10,586 nucleotides of DNA from Euperipatoides rowelli (GCA_003024985.2 PXIH01S0010641.1); one strand, 5' to 3'. Counted from the stretch's first letter, positions 1 to 7,951 are shown. Numbers and translations are program-made. Notes: generated by a model from the sequence alone, not told the origin.

Positions 1-407
1 TATTTACCATCACTGCAGTAAAGTAAGGATATAAAAAGATATTATCTCGTCTCTTGTTCAATGTAACTCAATCACTTGCTCTTTTGTCTGTAATAACTCA
101 CCTAGTTCATTACTGCAAGTGATATTCCTAACCTTACCCTTATCATTTGCCATTATTTTGTATATTATGAGTTTTGTGTTGGCAGCTAAGGTAGGTTTGT
201 AATGGGCCTGGCTATATTCCTAGAATAATCAGTAAACAACAGTACACAATATAGGTATGTTTTTTTTTCCATTTTTAAATCCAATGTATTGCTATTGTAA
301 AAATGATTGCTTTAGAATTATTATTGATTGTGTTCAATTTGATTTGCAGATAGTTTTGTTTTTAATTATAATTGATGTTTTCTTGACGGGTTTTCATTGG
401 ATGACAG
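1..407. other. AT-rich non-coding stretch
   Basis: No supported gene or repeat element was found here. A loose inverted pair is visible, ATCACTGCAGTA at 9-20 against TACTGCAAGTGAT at 111-123, with one extra base, and it may be chance. A donor-like AAG|GTAGGT occurs at 188-196 without a convincing exon upstream. The last 50 bases are T-rich and end in CAG at 405-407, which would suit an intron 3' end if the exon candidate that follows is real. Confidence 0.5.
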
Positions 408-470
408 GAAGTGGGTAAAAGCATGTCTGAATTAAAACAAGAAGATCAAAGCAGCCTGAGCTGCTTCTGA
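408..470 (+). CDS. candidate terminal exon, 20 codons plus stop (speculative)
   Basis: A T-rich tract followed by GATGACAG could be a splice acceptor. The frame that begins right after it runs 20 codons to TGA at 468-470, while the same frame has a TGA at 402-404, just before the proposed junction. The encoded peptide starts EVGKSMSELK and ends SSLSCF. Its composition is less A/T-driven than its surroundings. The ending S-C-F would fit a class I PDZ ligand pattern, but that is inference. Twenty open codons are easily reached by chance, no upstream exon is in view, and I do not recognise the protein. AATAAA hexamers at 803-808 and 825-830 could serve as polyadenylation signals, though such hexamers are frequent in DNA this AT-rich. 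Confidence 0.25.
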   Translation, partial: EVGKSMSELKQEDQSSLSCF

Positions 471-898
471 AATCTTTCATCACTCCTTAAGAAAATTCTC
501 TCTCTTTGTATAGCACCAATTAGAAAACTTTCCTTCAACTGGCAAAATTGAATAATTAAAACAACATGTCAGACTCCTGCTTTCTTTTGGTATTTCTTTG
601 AATTCTGCCAAATGCATTACAAATTTACTTTAAAAAAAAAAAAAAGAAACATTGAGCGAAAGCTGTTGAAATTAATTTAATTTTGTTGTGACTACCAGTA
701 GGACAGAAGTAGAGAGAGAAAAATAGATGATTTAAAAGAGAAGTTAATTTTGTTAGTTTTCCACTATGATACTCACTTATTGATATTGATAACTAAGTGT
801 ACAATAAAATATAATATAAAAATGAATAAAAAGAAATTGAAAATAGTCATTTTTATACAGACATATTGAATAAATAAATTATCATTTGGATTGCAAAC
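471..898. other. AT-rich non-coding stretch
   Basis: No gene was seen. It contains a 14-base A run near 631-644 and several AATAAA hexamers. If the exon candidate just upstream were real this would be its 3' untranslated region. Otherwise it is plain AT-rich flank of the foldback element that begins at 899. Confidence 0.45.
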
Positions 899-1044
899 TT
901 AAAGGTCAAATGTAATGGATTTTTTATTTTTATTTTTAATTATTGTTTGTCAAAGATAATTACTAAAAAAAATCCACTGGAAAAAAAATTTAAAATGCAT
1001 TTTAAAAAAAAGTTATTTAAAGATAAAATTAAGACTATTGCTAT
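899..1044 (+). repeat. left inverted arm of foldback element
   Basis: This is the left long terminal inverted repeat. It begins TTAAAGGTCAAATGTAA and ends AGACTATTGCTAT directly before the N at 1045. Most differences from the right arm lie in the A/T-rich segment around 915-955. Confidence 0.7.
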
Positions 1045-1571
1045 NATTGTCAGACAATAATAGTCTACTTCATTGTTTAGTAAAAATCATTAACTGGAGC
1101 TATTCCATTCATATAATATAATTATAGAACCCAGCAAGCTAATTCTGTAATTATATGAATATAACAATTACTGTAATTTTTTTTTTATCATAGAAGATTA
1201 GCAATATAATGAATAATTATTACTACAAAAGCCTGAAAATAATATTGTAATGATATATTATTAGAAATTAGCCTAAAATATTGAGAAAATAAAATAAAGA
1301 GATCATAATTTATTTTAAATTTATATATTAATATTTAAATTTTTAGAACGTAGGCCATGTGGCAATAATAGGTGAACATGTCAGGTCCATCGTCTTGAAA
1401 GTGTTAAAGATCTTTTTGATTTTAAAAAAAAACAAACAAATTGGACCATAATAGCACAAAGGATGAATTTGATTATGATTTTTTACAAGTATTTAAACAT
1501 TTAGTCCATAGGATTTTTAGCTTTAAGCTGACAAAGATAGCAAACATTCTATAGTTATGTATAGCAAGCTA

Positions 1572-1656
1572 TATTCATTTCTAGTCTATGACATCACAAA
1601 ATATCTCCCCTGGNTATTCATTTCTAGTCTATGACATCACAAAATATCTCCCCTGG
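1572..1656 (+). repeat. exact 42-bp tandem duplication interrupted by one N
   Basis: Bases 1572-1613 and 1615-1656 are identical (start TATTCATTTC, end CTCCCCTGG) and are separated only by an N at 1614. An exact, undiverged duplication around a single ambiguous base inside an old, diverged element is more typical of an unmerged contig overlap in the assembly than of a natural duplication. Confidence 0.85.
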
Positions 1657-1907
1657 TGTATACAGTGGACAATGTTGTTTTAAGGGGGAGGAGCTAAAGA
1701 CACTTATTTTAAAAATCGAATTGTAAATAACTATTTTTTTTTAAATTTTTTTCCTTTTTTCTAGTCGATATTTTTTTTAGTTGAACATACTACTATTTAC
1801 ATGTTAAATCATTACAAAGAAAATAGCTGTAGAGACTGATTCATCATCAAATTAATCTCGGACCCCCAGAAAATGGGAAAGTTTCAATCTGTAATCTCAG
1901 ACTGAGG

Positions 1908-2055
1908 ATAGCAATAGTCTTAATTTTATCTTTAAATAACTTTTTTTTATGCATTTCAAATTATTTTTTTCCAGTGGAATTTGTTTAATAGTAATTATCT
2001 ATGAAAATCAATAATAATAAAAAAAATTATAAAATCTGTTACATTTGACCTTTAA
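1908..2055 (-). repeat. right inverted arm of foldback element
   Basis: This is the reverse-complement partner of the left arm. It runs from ATAGCAATAGTCT to the outer end CATTTGACCTTTAA. It is 148 bp against 146 bp on the left, with small indels in homopolymer runs. Confidence 0.7.
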
Positions 2056-2454
2056 AGAAATAATGTCACGCAATTACTTTAGTGGTTTACCATAAAATTA
2101 GTCCATTTTGTAGAATAATTTTTGTCTGTTGATGAATTTTAGCTAGTCATTTCAATTTTGTATTGTTTTAAATTATACTGTAAGTCTCAATTCTAGTGAA
2201 TTTGTCTGCTTTACTTTAATAAGTTTGAAACAAAAATACTATTGTGGTATTAAAATATTATTTAAAAATGGTTTATTTCCTTAAAAATAATTTTGTTTAT
2301 AAAAAGCCCTTTTCCTCACAACGGTCTACTCCAGGGTACTACATTTAGATGTTATCTAAAGACTAAATACCACAAACGTTGATTCAAAACCTTTTCTGAA
2401 TACTGTGATGTACTAAACAAAATTTAAAAATTTTCTTTTATTAGAACTTATTTG
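2056..2454. other. AT-rich non-coding stretch
   Basis: No gene, element end or tandem repeat was seen. It separates the foldback element from the LINE remnant. Confidence 0.5.
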
Positions 2455-3100
2455 CAAATATCCCAGCTAGAAAAACTCCCCATTCCATTTCCCCTTATTT
2501 CACTCCCTCATTTGTGGGTTGAATTTAGGTGTACATCATATCTAAATCATCATCTTTGGGTGTGTTTTCCGAGATGGAGGTCTTGTTCATGGATCACCAA
2601 ATATTTCTATCTTCAACTCTTCTTTTTAATACAGAGAATGGCCTGATATTAGCTTATTCCTTAAGGTCATCCAACCATTCTCTTCTTGGTCTTCTTTTTC
2701 TCTTTCTCTCCATCCCTCAAGTGCTGTTACTTGTCTAATTCCTGCAGATCCTCTAAAAACATGCCCAGCATATTTCCATTTCCTCTTCCTTAATTCATCC
2801 AACGACTATAATCACCTCCCCATCTTTTCCTCACTTCTTTATTTCTATCAAATCTGTCCATTTTATTTCCAACATTCTTCTTGCACACCAGATATCAAAA
2901 GCATTGATCTTCTTGTCCAAGTCTTTGGTTCAAGTCCAAGTCTTATATCCATATAAGAAAATTGAACAAACGTAACATTTTAACATCTTCAATTTTAAAT
3001 GTTTATTAATGTCTCTTCTTAGAAGTTATTTTTGTTTCCAAAATGCAGATTAAATACCAAATACTTCCTATAAAATTTTATTCTTTTTCTTATTCCCTGA
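2455..3100 (-). pseudogene. degraded non-LTR retrotransposon (LINE) ORF2, C-terminal end
   Basis: Read on the minus strand, short peptide blocks appear in the order expected for the region after the reverse transcriptase core of RTE-like or related LINE ORF2 proteins. GIRKRIKF lies at about 3097-3070 and SAFWKQK at 3049-3029. LLRRDINKHLKL (3025-2990) leads straight into KMLKCYVCSIFLYGYKTWT (2989-2933), which matches the familiar LLKCYVxSxLLYGxETWT block. DKKINAFDIWCARRMLEIKW follows in the same frame. KRKWKYAGHVFRGS is near 2790-2750, RRPRREWLDDLKE near 2695-2657, and KRRVEDRNIW near 2630-2600. The frame is broken by in-frame stops (for example TGA at 2932-2930) and several frameshifts, so it is dead. 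The polymerase core and endonuclease are absent, as expected for a 5'-truncated LINE copy. The LINE class is well supported by block order. The exact clade is inference. The 3' boundary near 2455 is approximate and no poly(A) tail or target duplication was identified. Confidence 0.85.
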
Positions 3101-3499
3101 TTTATTAATTTTGGCTTTTAACATCTGGGTATTCAAAATCTTATCTGAAGACTATGAGTTGAAAATAAAAATTAGGAGTAGCAATAAGTACTTTGAACAT
3201 TTTTTCACTAAAACCTTTTCTGGTACGGTAATCCAATCAAAAATGATACAACCCTGTCTAAAAAAAAATAGCCCAGATTTATTAATTTGAATTTAATTAT
3301 GTCCTTTAGAACTACTATCTTAATTATGAATAATATAATCTTAACAGTTTAAACTATAAACTAAACTTATCTAAAATTAACTTAATAACTTACTCTGCAC
3401 ATTCTCTAAGTTTATATGCTTCTAGGAGATTTTATAATTTAACGTAGTACTCCAAATGTGACCTTACCAATGATTTATACATTGGTAAATTACCTCAGA
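3101..3499. other. AT-rich non-coding stretch
   Basis: The first 60 bases could hold further decayed LINE sequence, but the match fades. Beyond that nothing coding is visible. The last few bases lead into the degenerate tandem array. Confidence 0.45.
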
Positions 3500-3724
3500 C
3501 TGGTTTATTTTTTAGCATAAAATTAAGTATAAATTATGTTTTTGTCCATTGTATTTTAAGCATAAAGTTGAGTTTATAGTCCAATGAAAATTACATTTAA
3601 AATCTGGTTTGTTCACATACAATTAAGTTTATTGTCCTGGTTTGTAATTCAACTTAAATATAAGTTTTACTGTCTCATTTATAGTCAACATAAAATTAAA
3701 TTTAAAGTCTGGTTTATATTCTGG
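3500..3724 (+). repeat. degenerate minisatellite-like array, about five units of 35-55 bp
   Basis: Successive segments end in a GTC and share a core like CATAAAATTAAGTTTA, often preceded by CTGGTTT. Approximate units are 3500-3546, 3547-3581, 3582-3636, 3637-3674 and 3675-3709, followed by a partial unit beginning TGGTTTATATTCTGG. Units vary in length and sequence, so this is an old tandem array or a chance enrichment in AT-rich DNA. I favour a real, decayed array because the CTGGTTT, ATAAAATTAA and GTC blocks recur in the same order. Confidence 0.5.
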
Positions 3725-3731
3725 GGAATTC

Positions 3732-3739
3732 CTCTATAA
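3732..3739 (+). repeat. target site duplication, left copy (CTCTATAA)
   Basis: This 8-bp direct repeat abuts the left end of the hAT element and is identical to the copy on the other side. Confidence 0.92.
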
Positions 3740-4181
3740 CAGTGGTTCTTAAACTTTTTGAACCCACGGACCCCATAAACATGAGCTGAGTTTTGATGGA
3801 CCCCTGACCCAGTACCCCCCCTCCCCCACCCATCAAACTTAAACTTATATTCTACTTTAAAAAATTAATGTACAACAGTAGTAAATATGAAATTTCTATT
3901 TCCCTATGCTTTAATAAAACTTTTGCTTTTATATTTTCCACAAAATAAAATAAATGAAAATTCTTGTTTTGAAAAACTGTTGCTACACACAACGACTGCA
4001 GAATATTAATAAATATAATATTAATAAATCAAATTCGCAAAATCAGTATTCACAACATTTTTTAAATAGCCTCGTATGATTAGTTAAAATTCAAAATTTT
4101 TTCTAAACAAAATTTCATGGACCCCCGATCATCGAGCCACGGACCCCTAGGGGTCCACGGACCACAGTTTAAGAAACACTG
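3740..4181. mobile_element. non-autonomous hAT element (MITE), 442 bp
   Basis: The left end CAGTGGTTCTTAAACT and the reverse complement of the right end, CAGTGTTTCTTAAACT, form a terminal inverted repeat of 16 bp with one mismatch. The match resumes with CACGGACCCC / CGTGGACCCC about 25 bp in. The element is flanked by a perfect 8-bp direct repeat, CTCTATAA, at 3732-3739 and 4182-4189. An 8-bp duplication of the form nTCTAnAn together with CAG...CTG ends is the signature of the hAT superfamily, whose transposases cut out elements by a DDE/RNase H-fold mechanism. No transposase ORF is present, so movement would need an enzyme from elsewhere. Inside the ends are C-rich blocks (3790-3835) and GGACCCC repeats. 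Near the right end is a perfect 16-bp palindrome, GGACCCCTAGGGGTCC (4142-4157). The interior 3840-4110 is AT-rich. The intact target duplication suggests a younger insertion than its neighbours. Confidence 0.92.
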
Positions 4182-4189
4182 CTCTATAA
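4182..4189 (+). repeat. target site duplication, right copy (CTCTATAA)
   Basis: This 8-bp direct repeat abuts the right end of the hAT element and is identical to the left copy. Confidence 0.92.
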
Positions 4190-4338
4190 CTAAGTCATTA
4201 CAAAATACTTAAAAATTGTAGAAAAAATAATCCAACTCTAAGTAACCCTATATGGTGTAACCTAGAACTATAAACCAAAGTAACGATCTAGTTACAGTAT
4301 AAGTGTAAAATTTCAACAAGTTTGAGTTTGTTGTAAGT

Positions 4339-4391
4339 TATTATCATCATCATCATTGTCGTCGTCATCATCATTATTATTATTATTATTA
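4339..4391 (+). repeat. compound trinucleotide microsatellite (ATC/GTC/ATT)n
   Basis: Runs of ATC, then GTC, then ATC and ATT triplets follow each other without interruption. On the minus strand this reads as (AAT)n(GAT)n(GAC)n and would encode runs of Asn and Asp in a 76-codon frame covering 4313-4543. That frame is probably non-genic. Read on the minus strand, the moderately GC-richer segment 4392-4540 lies just before this triplet tail, an arrangement also seen at retroposon 3' ends, but I found no A or B box to call a tRNA-derived SINE. Confidence 0.85.
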
Positions 4392-4543
4392 AGGTTCTTT
4401 TTTGAAACATTTCCAATGCTAGGATCTGCATCTTGGTAAGAGAAGAGGACCATACCGGGGAACAGTAGCCTACTCAACACATGGTGTATATAAACAAAGT
4501 AAAAATGAAGTAGGGATCGATGGTCAAGGCCAAGCATTTTCAA

Positions 4544-4889
4544 TATAACATCTTATTCTTTAATATATAATGATGATATTTTTATTTCTCATTTATCTCC
4601 TTAATAAATAGTTTTATTACTAAAAGCTTTTGCTAATAAAATGAAATTTTTGTTTAGATATTATTATTATCTCATCATTTTATCAGAGGAGTAAATTAAC
4701 TTTTTAATTTAAATCCGTGTTTTTATGCAGACCCGTTTTATCTTATTCATGTAAATAAACGACTCGCTCTCAGATAATGATAACAATCTTTTCATTTGTA
4801 CATTTTTTTCTTTCTTGCAAGTGCACTGTAAATGGTTTTGAAAATTAAATTTGATTTCGTATTATTTTTTTTCTTTATATAAATTACAT
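4544..4889. other. AT-rich non-coding stretch
   Basis: No gene or bounded element was seen. Confidence 0.5.
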
Positions 4890-4917
4890 TCTTAAATTTA
4901 AATATTTAAATTTAAGA
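4890..4917. repeat. perfect 28-bp AT-only-core palindrome
   Basis: The segment TCTTAAATTTAAAT followed by its exact reverse complement makes a spacer-free 28-bp palindrome. A second short matching pair, TTACAT at 4884-4889 and ATGTAA at 4922-4927, lies just outside with four unpaired bases on one side. It could extrude as a cruciform. It may mark the centre of a decayed inverted-repeat element, but no element ends were identified. Confidence 0.8.
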
Positions 4918-5773
4918 TTTTATGTAAGAAAGTAATTATTTTCTGTGATGTATTGCCACAGGAAGTATTTAATTTAAATTAACTTTTCCTTATTCCTAAC
5001 TCATAAAAATGCTTTTAAGCTATTTATCACGAGAAGTAAATAAGCATGGCTATCACATTTCGGTGACATTATTTTTAGGAGTATGTCTTTCAAATACATC
5101 CAATAGGAAGGATTAGGAGGTAATTTTTTATTATAAAGTGTACAAAAGGATCTCTTCTCCTTCCCTCACCTCTCAAAAAAACAAAACAAAACAATTCTGC
5201 TATCAACAGCAACAAAATAAATAACTGAATACTTTAAGTTTTCACCCAATCTTCATATTTATAATTGTTAAATCTCATTTTCAGAATGTTTTTTTTTTTT
5301 CATATATTTTTGGCTGTATCCTATATACCGCTTAATTTCCATCTAATGCTAAAAGGGTTATTCCAATCATCAATCGAGGCAAATAAAAACAGTTTTATTA
5401 GCTCAATACGTGTGGATAAATCCAAAATAGGTATTAATGTATTCAATACCTCTATCTAGAGTCTAGTCTAGAAGATAACAGAACTTTAGATGACCATAAA
5501 TTTATTTTTGCCATTTTATATGGGCAGCAATATTTTCCGACTTTACCTGGTGATATAGGTTTCAACTTCAAAACAATTACATATGATTGAGAAAAACTTC
5601 TCTACTACATGGGTTTTTTGATATTGACTTATCCACAATCTATAGATATATTTTGATATACTGTACTCAAAATAAGATCTCACCAGCCAAGAATTATCAA
5701 GCTTATATAAACTTACTCTATGTAGGATGTCTTTGAATCTGAACTTTTGCAAGCTTTGTAAATAAATTAATAG
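4918..5773. other. AT-rich non-coding stretch
   Basis: No gene is supported. Short frames at 5265-5459 (+) and 5543-5752 (-) have the composition expected of AT-rich noise and no recognisable motif. Minor features are a 12-base T run at 5289-5300, an A-rich CAAAACAAAACAA tract near 5175-5195, and clustered TCTAGA/CTAG sites at 5455-5472. Confidence 0.5.
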
Positions 5774-5866
5774 AAAGCAGGAAGGGAGAGAGGGAGGGAG
5801 AGGTGGAAGGGAGAGGTGGAGGTGGAAGGAGAGGGAGAATAGAGAGAGAGAGAGAGGATAGAGAGA
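5774..5866 (+). repeat. purine-rich (GA)n / GGGAGA simple repeat
   Basis: About 90 bases are nearly all A and G, with imperfect GGAAGGGAGAG and GGTGGA repeats merging into (GA)n. It stands out as a GC-rich island in AT-rich DNA. Long polypurine-polypyrimidine tracts can adopt H-DNA triplexes, and GA tracts are bound by GAGA-type factors in insects. Either role here is inference. Confidence 0.9.
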
Positions 5867-7170
5867 TCTAACTAGATCAGGGATGGTAATTAGGATTGTT
5901 CAATGTGTCATAATTAAACAAAAGTTGGTGTCACTTTTTTTGTACTAGTGCTTCCATTGGTACATGAATGTTAATATTTATTGAATATAAATAAATGGCT
6001 CTCGCGACCACTGCTGTTTATAAATAAAAATGATTCTCATTTTGTGCCATTTTAGGTTTGAATATGTATTTTATATGATATAATTTCAATGCTAACTTAA
6101 ATTTCTGGAGTGCCACCGAAAATCTCTAACATACAGTACCATCTTTGCCATGCTTGCTACCTATTTGCTATCTTTGAACTAGATTATTAGTATCTGAATA
6201 ATATCACTTTAGGTTGGATAAGACTGATGTCTTACTGTAGGCCTACATCATAAAGATTTCTTTATTTTTTTGTTTGTTTATTGTTATATTTAGGGAACTA
6301 TACCACCTGGCACCTGCTGTAATATTGGTTACTAGATTTGGTTGTAATAAAGTTATTTACAGATTATTCAACTCTGGTCAGTACATCTGCCCCCCCCCTA
6401 CAATTGAAATAAATTTATCTTAGAATTAGAAGGACGAGCAAGATGATGCATATATTTATGTTTCGATACTAGATAAATTATTGTACTGTAACTTCAAAGC
6501 ATTTAAATGCACACTTTGTAAGAGTTTTTTAGTCAAACAAAATGTGTTAATTTAAAAAAATTAACAGAATTTATATTCTAGATAATTAAGAACCCTTACC
6601 AAGCTGGGGCTTTTAGGAAATTCCCAGTCCGACTCTGGCCAGTGGTCTTTAACTATATTGATTTATGAACTAATTATAATTTTTGAAATGGATATTTAAT
6701 ATAGTTGTTTTAATTATCTTGTGTGTATATTTACTGTAACATGATAACACCTAAGCAGTTTATTTTATTACCTATAGTTAATGAAATGATAATCATCTAT
6801 TTATTTACAAAATGACGAATTTTTAATAAATCTAATAATCATGACATTTCAAGAAAGCCATAACTGTGCATTTTCTTCCTCATACTTTATAGTTCCACAA
6901 CGTTATTAAATTAGCACCATCACTTACGAGTTGACCAGTGCACAACATTATAAAAGCATAGCTCTTTAATTAATAATTTAAAATTAAATAACAAGTTTGG
7001 CACCATCAGATTGATTTGGGATCTGCATTTAATCATACACATATTAGAAATGAACTCGTTTAGTTTTTGATGGAGTAGGCTTGCATCTTAACATTTTTTA
7101 ACCTTCACTTTAGCTCAATAAGGCGTTGCGTTACATATTATTATTATTTTTTGCTTTTGTGACTGGGTAA
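5867..7170. other. AT-rich non-coding stretch
   Basis: No gene or bounded element was found in these 1.3 kb. Small items are a nine-C run at 6390-6398, a 12-bp palindrome TGTAGGCCTACA at 6236-6247, and a short GC-richer patch at 6600-6645 with no open frame of note. Confidence 0.5.
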
Positions 7171-7194
7171 TTTACTATATATTTATATAGTAAA
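7171..7194. repeat. 24-bp hairpin-forming palindrome
   Basis: TTTACTATATA and its reverse complement TATATAGTAAA are separated by two T. It is a short perfect inverted repeat of unknown role and may be chance at this composition. Confidence 0.6.
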
Positions 7195-7494
7195 GTAATA
7201 AAATTAATATACTTCCATTTTTTCATTCATTTACAGAACTGTAGACAAATAGGCTTACTTGTCCTATANAGCCAAATAGTCGAGTTTATTGTCTTTCACT
7301 ATCAGGTAGTTCTTCAGGACAGTACTTTGTTCAAATTACGGTATATTTTAAAATAGAATTTAAAAATTTTAATAACAGATTCATATAATTTTATAACTAA
7401 ATTTACCCTTCTTGCAAGTCTGACCAATCTGTTGATTTTGGATAATACCACAAGCATTAGTTCTAATATTGAAGTAGTTTTTAAGTCCTATTGA
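7195..7494. other. AT-rich non-coding stretch with an ambiguous base
   Basis: No gene was seen. An N sits at 7269. The sequence before it (GACAAATAGGCTTACTTGTC) and after it (GCCAAATAGTCGAG...TTGTC) are loosely alike, which is too weak to call a duplication. Confidence 0.45.
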
Positions 7495-7497
7495 TGA

Positions 7498-7584
7498 TCA
7501 ATAATCAATAACCCTGAAGCTCCTGAGGCTGCACCGTCAAACTCACCTGCTTCTATTATTGCAGAAAATATTGTGAGCTATTAA
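7498..7584 (+). other. short coding-like fragment, Pro/Ala-rich (weak)
   Basis: A 28-codon open frame between stops includes PEAPEAAPSNSPAS and ends at TAA 7582-7584. It is richer in GC than its neighbours and reads like low-complexity protein sequence. No start codon, splice site or family match is visible. It may be a fragment of a decayed element or chance. Confidence 0.2.
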
Positions 7585-7806
7585 CCTTTGAAGACCTTGA
7601 TATGTATTGAGTGTATAAATAAAATTCTAAAATTAGAAATGGATTAAAGTAACAAAATTTTAAAATCAAATTAGATCAATGTACAAAATTTGTGAAAATA
7701 GATTCTCAATTAAGACAAAACTATGAATTAATTCAAATTAAATTAATTATCAGAAATTAGTGAAATATGCTGAAGTGAATAATTTTACTTGTAAATGTAA
7801 TTTTAA

Positions 7807-7917
7807 AGACGTCTTGATAAGGCTGAGCAAGAAGCAAATGTCGAACATCTAGAGGAAATTCATTTAAAACTGAATATCTATTTTATTTTCACAAAATCTC
7901 ACCATGAGGCAATATAA
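7807..7917 (+). other. short coding-like fragment, charged helix-like (weak)
   Basis: After a TAA at 7804-7806, 36 codons are open to a TAA at 7915-7917. The first 22 codons read RRLDKAEQEANVEHLEEIH and then LKL, strongly charged with spacing that could form a helix or coiled coil. I do not recognise a family. It lies just before the 7923-7951 hairpin. It could be a relic of a transposon protein, but confidence is low. Confidence 0.2.
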
Positions 7918-7922
7918 CGCTC

Positions 7923-7951
7923 TGTGTGGCCTAACACCAACAGGCCACACA
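7923..7951. repeat. GC-rich hairpin, 10-bp perfect stem
   Basis: TGTGTGGCCT and AGGCCACACA pair perfectly around a 9-base loop, AACACCAAC. In DNA this AT-rich, a 10-bp stem with six G-C pairs is unlikely to be chance. It may be a transcript hairpin, a protein-binding dyad, or a fused pair of element ends. The region has no other sign of an RNA gene. Confidence 0.75.

Larger units (their letters stand above)
899..2055. mobile_element. foldback / long-TIR DNA element flanked by TTAA
   Basis: Two long inverted arms enclose an unrelated core. The left arm (899-1044) and the reverse complement of the right arm (1908-2055) align along nearly their whole length with scattered substitutions and small indels. 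Shared blocks include TTAAAGGTCAAATGTAA, GATAATTACTA, CCACTGGAAAAAAA and AAAGTTATTTAAAGATAAAA, ending in AGACTATTGCTAT. Both outer ends are TTAA, so one reading is a TTAA target duplication with termini AGGTCAAATG...CATTTGACCT and an element of 1149 bp (903-2051). TTAA targets are used by piggyBac-type elements and some MITEs. However, the TTAA here could also be part of the palindromic ends, and the termini do not start with the CCC typical of many piggyBac elements. No transposase is encoded, so the copy would be non-autonomous. The two arms have diverged from each other, which suggests an old insertion. The family is not recognised. Confidence 0.65.

Noticed and set aside
1-123. Inverted pair ATCACTGCAGTA / TACTGCAAGTGAT
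   Set aside because: Only about 12 bp with an indel, no target duplication and no clear element between, so it is not called as a TIR element.
2452-2738. Plus-strand open frames of 64 and 69 codons
   Set aside because: They lie antisense to the LINE ORF2 remnant and are shadows of its minus-strand coding sequence.
4313-4543. Minus-strand 76-codon frame with Asn and Asp runs
   Set aside because: The runs are a translated trinucleotide microsatellite and the rest has no recognisable motif, so I do not call a gene.
5265-5752. Short frames on both strands
   Set aside because: Composition is that of AT-rich noise (F, I, S, N, Y, K rich), with no motif or splice support.
7255-7300. Possible duplication around the N at 7269
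   Set aside because: Only loose similarity (CAAATAG...TTGTC) on either side, unlike the exact copies around 1614.
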